A stretch of DNA of 41,191 bases from a virus, in IMG/VR virus record IMGVR_UViG_3300028103_000026, positions 1 through 41,191 of that record; one strand, 5' to 3'. Below, piece by piece: positions 34,001 through 40,003 of the stretch. Both the position numbers and the translations under genes were made by a program. The notes under the pieces are model-generated. The model was not told where the DNA came from. It ran no database searches and worked only from the letters and a program-made list of their open reading frames with translations. Numbering within the stretch: position 1 is the first letter of the stretch; the number at the start of each line of letters is the position of its first letter.

Positions 34001-36578
34001 TGTAGCAAATACAACTGGTGCGGCCACAGCGGATCAAGTTGCCAGTGTTAATATTATCAGCGGCGGACAAGGTTATACAACACCACCGGTTATTGTGTTT
34101 ACTCCAGTAAGTGGCGGAACAGGCGCAGTAGCGACTTGTGCAGTTCTTGACGGTGAGATTGTTAGCGTAACTGTTACAATTCCAGGAACAGGATACACAG
34201 TTCCTCCAACAGTAAGTGCAGCCACTGACAGACTGACTCAGGTAACTGTTAATAGTTGGGGAAGAAACTATACAGGTGCACCAAGTGTAACTGTATCAGA
34301 TCCATTTACTGGTTCAGCATGGAGCTCAGGAGGTACAGTTACAACTGGAGTTTACATTTATTATGTTGATTCTGGAGATAAGAACTGGTATTATGTAACA
34401 AGTGGCGGAACATTTACAACATCTGGCCCAATACATACCAGCGGATCTGCCGCAAACGGTACAGTAACATTAACTTATGCTGGTACAACAGCAGTCCTAA
34501 CACCAACAAGAACTAACGAAGGTGTTAGCGGATTTACTGTTACAGATACTGGTAAAGGTTACACAACAACACCTACTATTTCTATATTAGATACAGGTGC
34601 AAGATATGTGGCAATTGCTACAAGTACAGGCGATAACTGCTATACAACTAGTGCAGGCATACTAGCAGGTTCTACATGGACCGCAGGAACAAGTACTGGT
34701 AAGACAGACTTAGCAGGATTGGCCTATGGTGGTGGCGTTTATGTTGCAGTTGGCGGAACAGCCAGTGCAGTATCTAGCACCAGCGGTAGTTTATGGACTA
34801 GCAGAACTATTCCTACATTAGGTTCAGGTACTTACTCATCAGTAGCCTACGGTGCTGAAATGTTTGTTGCAATTTCTACAGGAAACCTAGCAACAGCATA
34901 TTCTTCAAACGGAACAAGTTGGACCGCAGGCGGAAACTTACCAGCAAGTTTATCATGGACCAGTGTTGCCTATGGTAATGGACGCTTTGTTGCTATCGCT
35001 AGCGGTAGTAAGAGAGTTGCCTACAGTATTGACAGAGGAACTACTTGGTTAGAAAGCCCAGCAGGTCTACCAGCAAGTACAACTTGGAGTAAAATTTCTT
35101 ATGGACAAGGTTTATTCTTTGCAGTAGCCACAGGCGGAACAACAGCCGCAACAAGTCCAGACGGTGTAACTTGGACTTTACGTGCAATGCCAAGCAGTTC
35201 TAACTGGACAGCAGTACAATTTGGTAACATTTCAAGTAACCCATTATGGGTTGCGGCATCTGCAACATCAGGTACAGTGGCCGCAAGCATTAGAACAGGT
35301 GCTCAAGCAACAGGTCGTGCTAAAGTAGCCAGCGGTGTAGTAACAGAGATTCGTATGTTAGAACCTGGATCAGGTTATCCAAAAGGAACTGTAACTGCAA
35401 CTACTGTTACAACTAACTTGATTACAGTTGACAACACTACAAACTTAGTAGATAGTCAGCCAATTGAGTTCTACGGCACTAGCGCAGGCGGATTAGTTGA
35501 AGAACAGACTTACTATGTAATCGGTTCAACAATTACCAGCACACAATTTAAGGTAAGTGCTACACAAGGAAGCGCAACTCCTGTAACATTGTCTACTGCT
35601 ACAGTTAGTGGAATGACATATCGTGCAGGACCAATCTATACATTGACAGATCCTAACAAGGTTAAGGTAGCAAGTCTACGTATTAGAATGGCAGACGGCG
35701 CACTAGGTAACCCAAGTTTTGTAAATCGTGGAGCAGATAATACAACTGCTACTTCTGAAACACAAGGTGACGGATACAGCGATTTGTATCAACCAAGCAA
35801 CTTTATTAATATTGCAGGGTTGTACGACATTCCTGAAGCAGGTGCTAACGTTGAATTTGACAGCCTACCAGGCGTTTACTTCAAACTGGTTGTGGTAACT
35901 AATGAGTTAGGTGAATTGGGTGACAAAACTGCTCAATTCCAGATTAACCCAGCATTAACAGTACTACAAGCACCACGTCACGGCGACAGAGTAACAACAC
36001 GAATCAAGTACAGTCAAGTACGTCTAACTGGACACGACTTCTTGTACATCGGTACTGGTAATAAAGAACAAACTAACTATCCAAATGTGGATATTTCAAC
36101 TGCTAACGTAGCAAATCAGGCTCAGTTCTCAGCAGGTGGACGAGTGTTCTTTACAAGTACTGACCAAGATGGTAACTTTAACGTTGGTAACTTGTTCGGA
36201 GTACAACAGGCAACTGGTACTGCTACATTGAACGCTAGTGCGTTTAACCTAAGCGGATTGAACAGTTTGCAGTTGGGCTCAGTAGAATTAGGTATTGGAT
36301 CTGCGATTATTACACAATTCAGTACAGATCCGTTCTTTACAGCAGATTCGGACAGCGTAGTACCAACTCAAAGAGCTATTAAAGCGTACATTACTGCACA
36401 AATCGGTGGTGGACAGAGCTCGTTGAACGTAAATACATTGACTTCGGGTATTGTGTATATTGCTGGCAACAGCATTAGCACAACAACAGGGGAAGGTATT
36501 AAAGTAACTTCTAAGATGAATTTTACAGGCGGCATAGACGGGGCTCCCGTTGCCCTTGGATTCTTTATGCAAAGATAA
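25071..36578 (+). CDS. Giant multidomain fibre/adhesin protein (3,835 aa)
   Basis: This is a paralogue of the gene at 17010, with the same start (MAEFRLGRIKFVWKGDW) and domain order. Residues 9-465 hold seven CBM5/12-like repeats (YNKGDQVKYGGLVYICLTSH), the last split by an inserted module. The beta-helix starts near 520 (VAPLGTDSLEDGQGLTIDKP). It is interrupted at residues about 832-2468 by nine copies of a 155-residue unit centred on C-x-RD-x-GYI-x-DAL-x-YD; a tenth copy lies before the interruption at Cys666. The helix resumes at DMFQVSNASGLRNCTLSGL and reaches GGRIRATNGNSSYGTYGVIA. A beta-propeller occupies about 2900-3380 (SANGTTW, SSNGTSW, SIDRGTTW, SPDGVTW). RLTGHDFLYIG and FFTSTDQDGNFNVGNLFGVQ mark the end domain. 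The gene is 11.5 kb, very large for a phage. It is probably a fibre or adhesin; no enzyme motif is evident. Confidence 0.75.
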   Translation: MAEFRLGRIKFVWKGDWTPSTSYVVDDVVNIGGKSYICVINHTSASLFVTDSDANPPKWNLVSDGTSWQGDWDVSTYYNKGDQVKYGGLVYICLTSHTSAATTTLGLEADQSKWEAFAESFYWTGEWATSTRYRVYDFVSYGGITYICNTAHTSAATASLGLEADQSKWTVFNSGLEYLGVWNSSVRYKINDIVKYGANTWICTTQHTSSTTFDDTKWGVFVEGLQFEDSWSSSTVYQEGDVVTYGGYSYIATQNHTNQNPSTATAYWDVYTTGFNFNGDWVSSTAYKVGDVVRLGSYTYLAIADNTNQEPPNLTYWNRLNTGIKWTNVSTTYTGVSGTSVSPSIGSAATFDITRTGTVYTVVKNNTGTNYSDGDQIVISGTSVGGISPANDLTLTVDGVTAGAIDNIIIESGYSVTWTVNHDYVQGDAVFFGANSYICVLEHTASLLNRPDADTTATYWNLLAAGSESAVLTTAGDTYYYGTTGPTRLPVGTEGQILRVSGGYPTWAYYGVINNLVYVAPLGTDSLEDGQGLTIDKPWKTVRYACEQIEKGYRNRQATELLAKNKQFIMKEVSNWVTNTYSVAITASSAATNEFTADDTTNLTANMPIEFSGTVGGVTAGTKYFVKTVVDGSHFTISSTQGGTVSTLTTQTASMTGSLSYDYDFCQRDVGLLVDALIYDIGHGGNEEATKAAKAYYTTAGSAYINSNFGQQITQTVAAYNYMKDLVEDVLNNNPPEINYQLANGVALNTAVAQIIDSTLTAEADTVTTAQSLLTIVTDGILAGTSTAIPAAVFSNTTISVKTGTFYEVLPIVLPKNTAVVGDELRSTVISPKPAIANLVNDKPKTISALERIKAVAPNLVANNSIVPTEGNTATQEFMFNVTETIALDSVTTNIASIKAILENGLSSVPAFVYPTPTGGTGNAYDADYYNAARLILANKSFIQSEVSAWINAQISGNISPFVGFTYGGAGQTACERDVGYIVDALVYDLTYGGNLATQVAARSYYSKGIFVETGEKDQALAVQTRIKSFIDNIAVGNTAGWTKTTSSSQVTSGTPGGAAAGTFAQARIQEMYDTINTGTEPTTIAPSTSWVRPRLLTAFNAIVADKTNIQIGAIAWINANYPTLDYDQALCSRDVGYMVDALAYDVMFGSNFMSAKAGMAYQRGLASTGVVLADQLPQTLGTVDFVKNAVLKASAGTDTITSNIGVMTDILSTGLTAVPTFDLPTPTGGSSNAYTSGYFHAARLILANKAFLKAEVTAWINVQIAGSVSPFSGFIYDATTCERDVGYIVDALTFDLTYGGNLATQIAARSYYSNGVLVEVGEKSQALALWAYVKTIIDDIAKGLAITPSSGNVVSQVTSGTAGSAGAATDAQTRIQELYDTINTGTEPTTVAPDITWVASDLTTKNTNIQAAKTRIKSAAINWINATYPDLIYTASTCSRDVGYIIDALCYDLMFGSNFLSSWNAMSYYRGITSTQTVIAQQLLPTIGVIGFIGASVKEITTGVTGSVGNSVAIDRIELSANTAYDILNNGLDAVPAEVITDPTNLDVDFLNARTQIANNYAFIKADVSRYIQNNYAVVWTALGATGQAACQRDIGYILDAIRYDLTYGGNTQTLIAGSAYYSGLNLTISSSETAATVAAYTFLKSIIDDVAQRISVTPQSGNTTPQVTSGTGGDATAAAFAQARVQDIIDWINNGEAGTAIAPDTSWVDPALVAGFNILQDRKSEIQLDGTGYVQKFHHYLSYDETTCSRDIGYMVDGIGYDMMFGSNFAAITIGRSYHRAISSTAIVLANQLSASLGLIKFLKYKLKGYAVGGAVAQIGTIVDDIVGTIDGGAVPRFLWPDFTGVDAENYAAAKLIYDNKDFITAETLKYINTNYPAIVYSKSACARDTGYIIDALRYDLTYGGHFASKQAGIAYYSRLTSALQIDSGDKTATLAAYANMKSIVTDIANGGLSSYSALQTNVSYVTGTGGDATSSTRVGALMDVITNIIDTGLTTGVPRITITTIASGTTFTSTAHGLSVGDEVIAQTTANGLVAGTTYYVKTTPLTSTFTLAATYDGTELTSFTNGTGLSIAVEITNLPSTSWVDTNVATQAKVLSTDKASIQSAVTLYIDTNYPNLDYNSATCARDVGYILDALRYDILMGSNFRSIKAGMSYYQAQASLVIGDQKRATLNAYRYLRDAVNLKVESNATALASAKANMDTIIAILDKGVGETPDVVGTTTYHNDPGHIAAAEILRANKTFLENEATAWISYNFGGPTSGTSSSGNVITTTRAHNLSVGDPVKFLANQVSTVATDTTATGNIVTVLSTTGMTVGSKITFTGTGIGNIVSGVTYYILTVESDTEITISASYNGSVFSVGTGTGEMTVVAGAVIGGLAENTQYYVLTVPSTTTFTIGTTAGSITPTSVSTDTGTCTAVYSYDEASCKRDMGEYIDSIIYDINLPGNYKGTRSAVLYNNAVAGSELSDMFQVSNASGLRNCTLSGLNGDLTAENDYGTKRPTGGAYVALNPGFGPWDSKVWVTSRSHYSQNVTMFGVGCTGAKIDAALHARGNKSMVKNDFTTIMSDGIGVWCTGSDSLTELVSVFNYYGYAGYLAELGGRIRATNGNSSYGTYGVIAEGVDVSEVPLYGTVDNQAYQAQITNTVTDALSEVLRLEFGNAGTNYTNTTYTISGSGYNIDAIGDEFRDNTVFESRIIDLDDDNGVGGTSYVTASNAAQSGDKVSITIAATDTALSAAYTGMRIQLTAGTGVGQYANILTYQTGSKIAQVYKDSFTPLTATNTTVTTNLITVASTVTLYDNMPVYFSGTTFGGVSANTAYYVIGSTITSTQFKVAATSGSSTPITLSTASGSMTMYEAGWDHTVPGKTIENTLDLTTQYIIEPRISYTAPGYTATARTLSATATWKELTYGDSKYVAIASSGTTTSYSANGTTWATAGALSASASWVDVVYGGGEGARATAIIGGLGGQGAVFEAVLGVANTTGAATADQVASVNIISGGQGYTTPPVIVFTPVSGGTGAVATCAVLDGEIVSVTVTIPGTGYTVPPTVSAATDRLTQVTVNSWGRNYTGAPSVTVSDPFTGSAWSSGGTVTTGVYIYYVDSGDKNWYYVTSGGTFTTSGPIHTSGSAANGTVTLTYAGTTAVLTPTRTNEGVSGFTVTDTGKGYTTTPTISILDTGARYVAIATSTGDNCYTTSAGILAGSTWTAGTSTGKTDLAGLAYGGGVYVAVGGTASAVSSTSGSLWTSRTIPTLGSGTYSSVAYGAEMFVAISTGNLATAYSSNGTSWTAGGNLPASLSWTSVAYGNGRFVAIASGSKRVAYSIDRGTTWLESPAGLPASTTWSKISYGQGLFFAVATGGTTAATSPDGVTWTLRAMPSSSNWTAVQFGNISSNPLWVAASATSGTVAASIRTGAQATGRAKVASGVVTEIRMLEPGSGYPKGTVTATTVTTNLITVDNTTNLVDSQPIEFYGTSAGGLVEEQTYYVIGSTITSTQFKVSATQGSATPVTLSTATVSGMTYRAGPIYTLTDPNKVKVASLRIRMADGALGNPSFVNRGADNTTATSETQGDGYSDLYQPSNFINIAGLYDIPEAGANVEFDSLPGVYFKLVVVTNELGELGDKTAQFQINPALTVLQAPRHGDRVTTRIKYSQVRLTGHDFLYIGTGNKEQTNYPNVDISTANVANQAQFSAGGRVFFTSTDQDGNFNVGNLFGVQQATGTATLNASAFNLSGLNSLQLGSVELGIGSAIITQFSTDPFFTADSDSVVPTQRAIKAYITAQIGGGQSSLNVNTLTSGIVYIAGNSISTTTGEGIKVTSKMNFTGGIDGAPVALGFFMQR
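25095..26470 (+). repeat. Seven CBM5/12-like repeats at the N-terminus of the 3,835-residue protein
   Basis: Units with W...Y...D.V..GG..Y.C...HTS recur about every 50 residues. Units 2 and 3 are close copies that share LGLEADQSKW. The seventh unit is broken after IKWTNV by an inserted module at about 26056-26318 and resumes at WTVNHDYVQGDAV. Confidence 0.7.
27577..32470 (+). repeat. Array of nine A/B-alternating 155-residue helical units
   Basis: The conserved Cys of C-x-RD falls at residues 975, 1132, 1282, 1439, 1592, 1750, 1888, 2128 and 2428, with an outlying copy at 666. Units alternate between YDLTYGGN (type A) and YD-x-MFGSN (type B). Two gaps are longer because other modules are inserted. 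Exact DNA repeats occur inside (27862-27890 and 28792-28820; 28285-28306 and 29206-29227). Confidence 0.85.
27862..27890 (+). repeat. 29-base direct repeat, copy 1 (copy 2 at 28792-28820)
   Basis: The two copies are identical over 29 bases and 930 bases apart, which is exactly 310 codons, the length of one A+B double unit. They encode AARLILANK. Such identity marks a comparatively recent tandem duplication. Confidence 0.8.
33770..35275 (+). other. Asp-box-like beta-propeller region of the 3,835-residue protein
   Basis: Blades carry W-x-x-x-x-YG-x-x-x-(Y/F)VAI and S-x-(N/D)G-x-x-W (SANGTTW, SSNGTSW, SIDRGTTW, SPDGVTW). About 220 residues are inserted in one blade between VVYGGG (near 33925) and ARYVAIATSTG (near 34595). 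The insertion includes the GGQGYTTPPVIVFTP and GTGYTVPPTV module. Confidence 0.6.
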
Positions 36579-36596
36579 TAATGGAGAAATTATAAC

Positions 36597-36923
36597 ATGG
36601 CAACAGGAAGATTAGCAACGCCAGCACAACTGGCAGCAACCACAAGCACCACAGTTTACACCGTACCTATCGGTTATTACTCAGTGTTTAACGTTTCATT
36701 TACAAATACAGGTGCATCATCTGTAACAATTCGATTAGCACTGGCTACAACTGGAACTCCAGGTACAGCAGAATGGATCGAATACGATACAGTAGTTGTA
36801 TCTAAGGGCGTGTTTGAAAGAACAGGTCTAGTCGGCGGCCCAGGCTTAAACGTTGTAGCCTGGACTAACACAGGATCTGCTGTTAACGTTACTGTGTATG
36901 GCATTGAAACATCAACAGCATAA
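36597..36923 (+). CDS. Small beta-sandwich structural protein
   Basis: This is a 108-residue protein, all-beta by pattern: TTVYTVPIGYYSVFNVSFTN, TGASSVTIRLALATTGTPGT, AEWIEYDTVVVSKGVFERTG, LNVVAWTNTGSAVNVTVYGI. A 'T-V-Y-T-V-P-x-G' opening is common in small virion proteins of T4-like marine phages. It follows the largest fibre gene by 18 bases with GGAG before the ATG. It resembles the small proteins at 7387 and 16267 in length and layout, so each large fibre block ends or begins with one. The role may be a connector or capping protein; this is inference. Confidence 0.6.
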   Translation: MATGRLATPAQLAATTSTTVYTVPIGYYSVFNVSFTNTGASSVTIRLALATTGTPGTAEWIEYDTVVVSKGVFERTGLVGGPGLNVVAWTNTGSAVNVTVYGIETSTA

Positions 36924-36938
36924 CAGGAGATTTTAAAA

Positions 36939-37559
36939 ATGGCACGTTATAATACCATAACACCAACAACTTCAACGACTGGTGCCGCATCTATTTCTGC
37001 ACCAGCGCAGGGTCTAGTAACAACATTTACTGGATCTGCTCCGTATACTGTTACATTAGCCAGCCCTGTATTGTATATTGGTGTACAACAGAGTTTTTAC
37101 AATGCTACTAGTGGTACAGTTACCATTAGTACACCTAGCGGTCAAATTAAAGGTCCAGGGTTTACTGCGGCAACTAGCCAAGCAGTTCCAACAACCTCAA
37201 CCTATACTGTGGTGTCCGATGGCACAGATTACATAATTATTAATAACGAAGGTGGTCCACAGTATTCCACAAGCGGTACATTTACTGGTACACTAACTGC
37301 TCAAAGTACAGTAGCAATGAGTCCAGCAAATGCTAACGTAACAATTAGTCCATCAGGAACGGGTACAGTAACAATGGCTCCTGCCACTGCTGGTACAATT
37401 AATAATATTGCTATTGGCGGAACTACAAGAGCCGCAGGTAGTTTTACTACGTTAGATGCCAACGGAAACGTTACATTGGGCGATGCAACCGGTGACACTA
37501 TAACATTAAATGGCACTATGAGTGGCGGACTTGGTACTGTTGACGGCGGAACATATTAA
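36939..37559 (+). CDS. Beta-rich fibre-like structural protein
   Basis: This is a 206-residue Ser/Thr/Ala/Gly-rich protein. Residues 1-110 form beta strands with TVTLASPVLYIGVQQSFYNA and STYTVVSDGTDYIIINNEGG, an arrangement like small coat or collar beta-domains. Residues 125-200 carry fibre-type repeats (NVTISPSGTGTVTMAPATAG, TINNIAIGGTTRAAGSFTTL, NVTLGDATGDTITLNGTMSG), related to the 'NGTG' and 'GNITLGDA-x-T-D-x-I' repeats of the fibres at 8490 and 12048. It ends GTVDGGTY. AGGAG stands 10 bases before the start. It is likely a short fibre segment or an adaptor for the glycine-rich proteins encoded next. Confidence 0.6.
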   Translation: MARYNTITPTTSTTGAASISAPAQGLVTTFTGSAPYTVTLASPVLYIGVQQSFYNATSGTVTISTPSGQIKGPGFTAATSQAVPTTSTYTVVSDGTDYIIINNEGGPQYSTSGTFTGTLTAQSTVAMSPANANVTISPSGTGTVTMAPATAGTINNIAIGGTTRAAGSFTTLDANGNVTLGDATGDTITLNGTMSGGLGTVDGGTY

Positions 37560-37572
37560 TAAGGTAAATTAA

Positions 37573-38514
37573 ATGCCAAAGATAAAATTTAAATCTAGCA
37601 CCACAGCAAGTTCTGTACCAGGCTCCTTAGCCGATGGCGAAGTTGCTGTCAATACTACTGATGCTAAAATGTATATCGGTAATGCTGGTGTTAGAAAAAT
37701 TATTGGCTCGTTTGGTAATCAAGAATCTAACAGCGTAAGCATTACTGGCGGAACAATTACAGGAACTACACAGTCTAGTGGTACACTGACTACATCAAAC
37801 TTACAACTTAACGGCGGACAAACTGCTACAGGAGTTAGTACCAGTACTAGTTTAGGTACTAGTAACTCGTTAATTCCTACACAAAACGCAGTTACTTCTT
37901 ATGTGTCTAGTAAAAAAGGTTCTTTAAAGAACATTTATACCTGGACATCTAATGGAACTTATACTAAAAGCGGATCAGATGTACAAAGAATTCGTGTAAT
38001 TTGTATTGGCGCAGGCGGTGGTGGACGTGGCTACGGTGAAAGTGGCGGCAGTGGTGGCATGTCTGAATTAATTTTAGACGCTACTGGTATATCAACTGTA
38101 GCAGTTACAGTAGGCGGTGGATCAGGCGGTGGCCAATATTTTGGTTTTAGTGGACAGGGTGGCACAACTAGTTTTGGCGGATATTGTTCTGCTACCGGTG
38201 GTTATGGTGCTAATCAAAACTATCAACACAGTGGAGGCCACGGCGGTGTTGGCTCTGGCGGTAACATGAACATTCACGGTGGCGGTGGCTCAGGACACAA
38301 AAATTGTCACAGCGCATCGTATCACAATCCAGGACACGGTGGACAAAGTTTCTTTGGTGGCGCTAATTCAGGACATCACTATAGCGAAAGATGGGCTCAA
38401 AACCTTGGCGCACCTGGAACAGGTGGCGCAGGACATAACAGTTACGGTCAAGGTACGTGGTCAGCAGGCTACGACGGGACCTATGGAATTTGTGTAGTAT
38501 ATGAATATAGGTAA
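37573..38514 (+). CDS. Glycine-rich adhesin-like fibre tip protein, paralogue 1
   Basis: This is a 313-residue protein. Residues 1-60 are an attachment domain shared with the next two genes: MPKIKFKSSTTASSVPGSL, DGEVAVNTTDAKMYIGNAG, then ESNSVSITGGT. Residues about 115-140 are a conserved linker (LKNIYTWTSNGTYTKSGSDV). Residues about 145-310 are extremely glycine-rich (CIGAGGGGRGYGESGGSGG, SFGGYCSATGGYGAN), with His-rich variable stretches between Gly runs, and the end is ICVVYEYR. This resembles the glycine-rich domains and polyglycine sandwiches of T2/S16-type gp38 adhesins, whose loops contact the host receptor; homology is not shown, only similar design. It is probably a receptor-binding tip. 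Confidence 0.65.
   Translation: MPKIKFKSSTTASSVPGSLADGEVAVNTTDAKMYIGNAGVRKIIGSFGNQESNSVSITGGTITGTTQSSGTLTTSNLQLNGGQTATGVSTSTSLGTSNSLIPTQNAVTSYVSSKKGSLKNIYTWTSNGTYTKSGSDVQRIRVICIGAGGGGRGYGESGGSGGMSELILDATGISTVAVTVGGGSGGGQYFGFSGQGGTTSFGGYCSATGGYGANQNYQHSGGHGGVGSGGNMNIHGGGGSGHKNCHSASYHNPGHGGQSFFGGANSGHHYSERWAQNLGAPGTGGAGHNSYGQGTWSAGYDGTYGICVVYEYR
38149..38177 (+). repeat. 29-base direct repeat between adhesin paralogues, copy 1 (copy 2 at 39652-39680)
   Basis: An identical 29-base string encoding SGQGGTTSFG occurs in paralogues 1 and 2, 1,503 bases apart. Paralogue 3 keeps a shorter piece around 40610. It is a likely site of recombination between the genes. Confidence 0.8.
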
Positions 38515-38520
38515 AATAGA

Positions 38521-40002
38521 ATGCCAGTAATTAAAGTAAAACGTGGAACAACAACACCATCTTCATTGGTACAAGGCGAGGTAGCATATAATACCAGCGC
38601 CAACCAAATGTGGATTGGTAATGCATCAAACACTCCAGTAAAAATTATTGGATCTGCAGGTGCTATGGAAAGTAACAGCGTGGCAATCACCGGGGGTACG
38701 ATGTCCGGTGTAACTACAACTGCTACTAGTGTAAACTTAACATCATTAACTCTTAATGCTGGCGAACGTTTGTACTACGATGAAGGCGGTAACGCTAGTG
38801 CCTATACAGGAAACTGGAACTACACAGAAACATATAACATGACAGACTGTGCTGGACTAGGAAACGTAACAGTACACGGCTGGGGCGGTAGTGCAAGAAC
38901 TTATCAGTTGACACTAACAGGTGTACCGACTCATACAGAAATTAAATTTGAATGTTTGATTCATCAAGTAGACTCATGGGACGCTGAACAAAACGTAATT
39001 TATTTACAAAACTCTTCAGGCGCAGATGTTACAATGGCATCTTGGAATAAACAATATTCAACTGCGCCATATAATGTGGCCACATATAATAGCACTGAAC
39101 ATACATGGTTCGGTGGTCGTTGGTATTCTTACTTACCCTGGGGTGGTAATCAATCAGAAAACTCTGCAAGATTTAACGGTTATTCAAAAGTTACCACAGG
39201 ATGGTTTGGACATACTACATCTACAATCATTGCTAAGATGTATACAGGATTGGATCAAGCACAAAGTGACGAAGCATTTTACATTAGTCACGTTAAAGTA
39301 TGGATCAGAGGCGGAAACTCTCAGGTAACTGGAGTAACTACAAGTACTTCTCTCAGCGGAAACAGTAACTCTACGCTACCAACAGAAGCGGCTGTCAAAG
39401 GATATGCTGACCAGTACAACGGTACATTAAAGAACTTATACAGTTATACTGGAAACAGTACCTATACTAAGAGCGGATCCGATGTACAACGCTTACGTGT
39501 TATCTGTGTAGGCGGTGGCGGCGGCGGCCGTGGCTATCACGAAAGTGGTGGTGGTGGCGGATATGCCGAGCGTTGGATTGACGCTACAAATATTTCCAGT
39601 GTTTCTATCACAGTAGGCGGCGGATCTGGTGGCGGTTATTACTTTGGATTCAGTGGACAGGGTGGCACAACTAGTTTTGGTAGTTATGTAAGTGCATCTG
39701 GAGGCTACGGTGCTAATCAAAATAAGAGCCACTGCGGTGGCCACGGCGGCATCGGTTCAGGCGGTCAAATTAATACATACGGAGGCGGCGGCGGCGGACA
39801 CGCACCGGGCTATAATAACCAACAAGGCGGTATGAGCGGCGAAGGTGGCGCAACGTTCTTTGGAGGTGGCGGAGCAGGGCGTCACGGAGGCAACAGTTTT
39901 AACCCTGTGGCAGCACCTGGAGGTGGCGGACCTGGTGGCGCAGGTAACCACAACGGCTCAGACGGATATGCCGGAATTTGTTTAGTTTACGAGTACAGAT
40001 AA
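38521..40002 (+). CDS. Glycine-rich adhesin-like fibre tip protein, paralogue 2, with extra beta-sandwich domain
   Basis: This is a 493-residue protein with the same N-terminal anchor (MPVIKVKRGTTTPSSLVQGE, IGNASNTPVKIIGS) and glycine-rich C-terminus (CVGGGGGGRGYHESGGGGG, ending ICLVYEYR) as its neighbours. Between them, residues about 80-265 add a domain of about 185 residues: RLYYDEGGNASAYTGNW, FECLIHQVDSWDAEQNVIYL, STEHTWFGGRWYSYLPWGG and FYISHVKVWIRGG. The DSWDAE motif and beta pattern recall lectin-like beta-sandwich domains of secreted proteins ('DSWDGE' type), so it may bind sugars; this is tentative. The gap to the previous gene is 6 bases, and to the next 1 base, with poor ribosome sites, so translation is probably coupled. 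Confidence 0.65.
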   Translation: MPVIKVKRGTTTPSSLVQGEVAYNTSANQMWIGNASNTPVKIIGSAGAMESNSVAITGGTMSGVTTTATSVNLTSLTLNAGERLYYDEGGNASAYTGNWNYTETYNMTDCAGLGNVTVHGWGGSARTYQLTLTGVPTHTEIKFECLIHQVDSWDAEQNVIYLQNSSGADVTMASWNKQYSTAPYNVATYNSTEHTWFGGRWYSYLPWGGNQSENSARFNGYSKVTTGWFGHTTSTIIAKMYTGLDQAQSDEAFYISHVKVWIRGGNSQVTGVTTSTSLSGNSNSTLPTEAAVKGYADQYNGTLKNLYSYTGNSTYTKSGSDVQRLRVICVGGGGGGRGYHESGGGGGYAERWIDATNISSVSITVGGGSGGGYYFGFSGQGGTTSFGSYVSASGGYGANQNKSHCGGHGGIGSGGQINTYGGGGGGHAPGYNNQQGGMSGEGGATFFGGGGAGRHGGNSFNPVAAPGGGGPGGAGNHNGSDGYAGICLVYEYR

Positions 40003-40003
40003 T

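Noticed and set aside
36288-36572. 94-codon minus-strand reading frame at the end of the giant gene
   Set aside because: It is wholly antisense to conserved end-domain sequence, with no promoter or ribosome site.
25071-36578. The 11.5 kb reading frame as an assembly artefact of repeats
   Set aside because: The frame is continuous, unit copies differ throughout, and both ends match the paralogue. Collapse or expansion of a few near-identical stretches cannot be excluded, but the gene as a whole is coherent.
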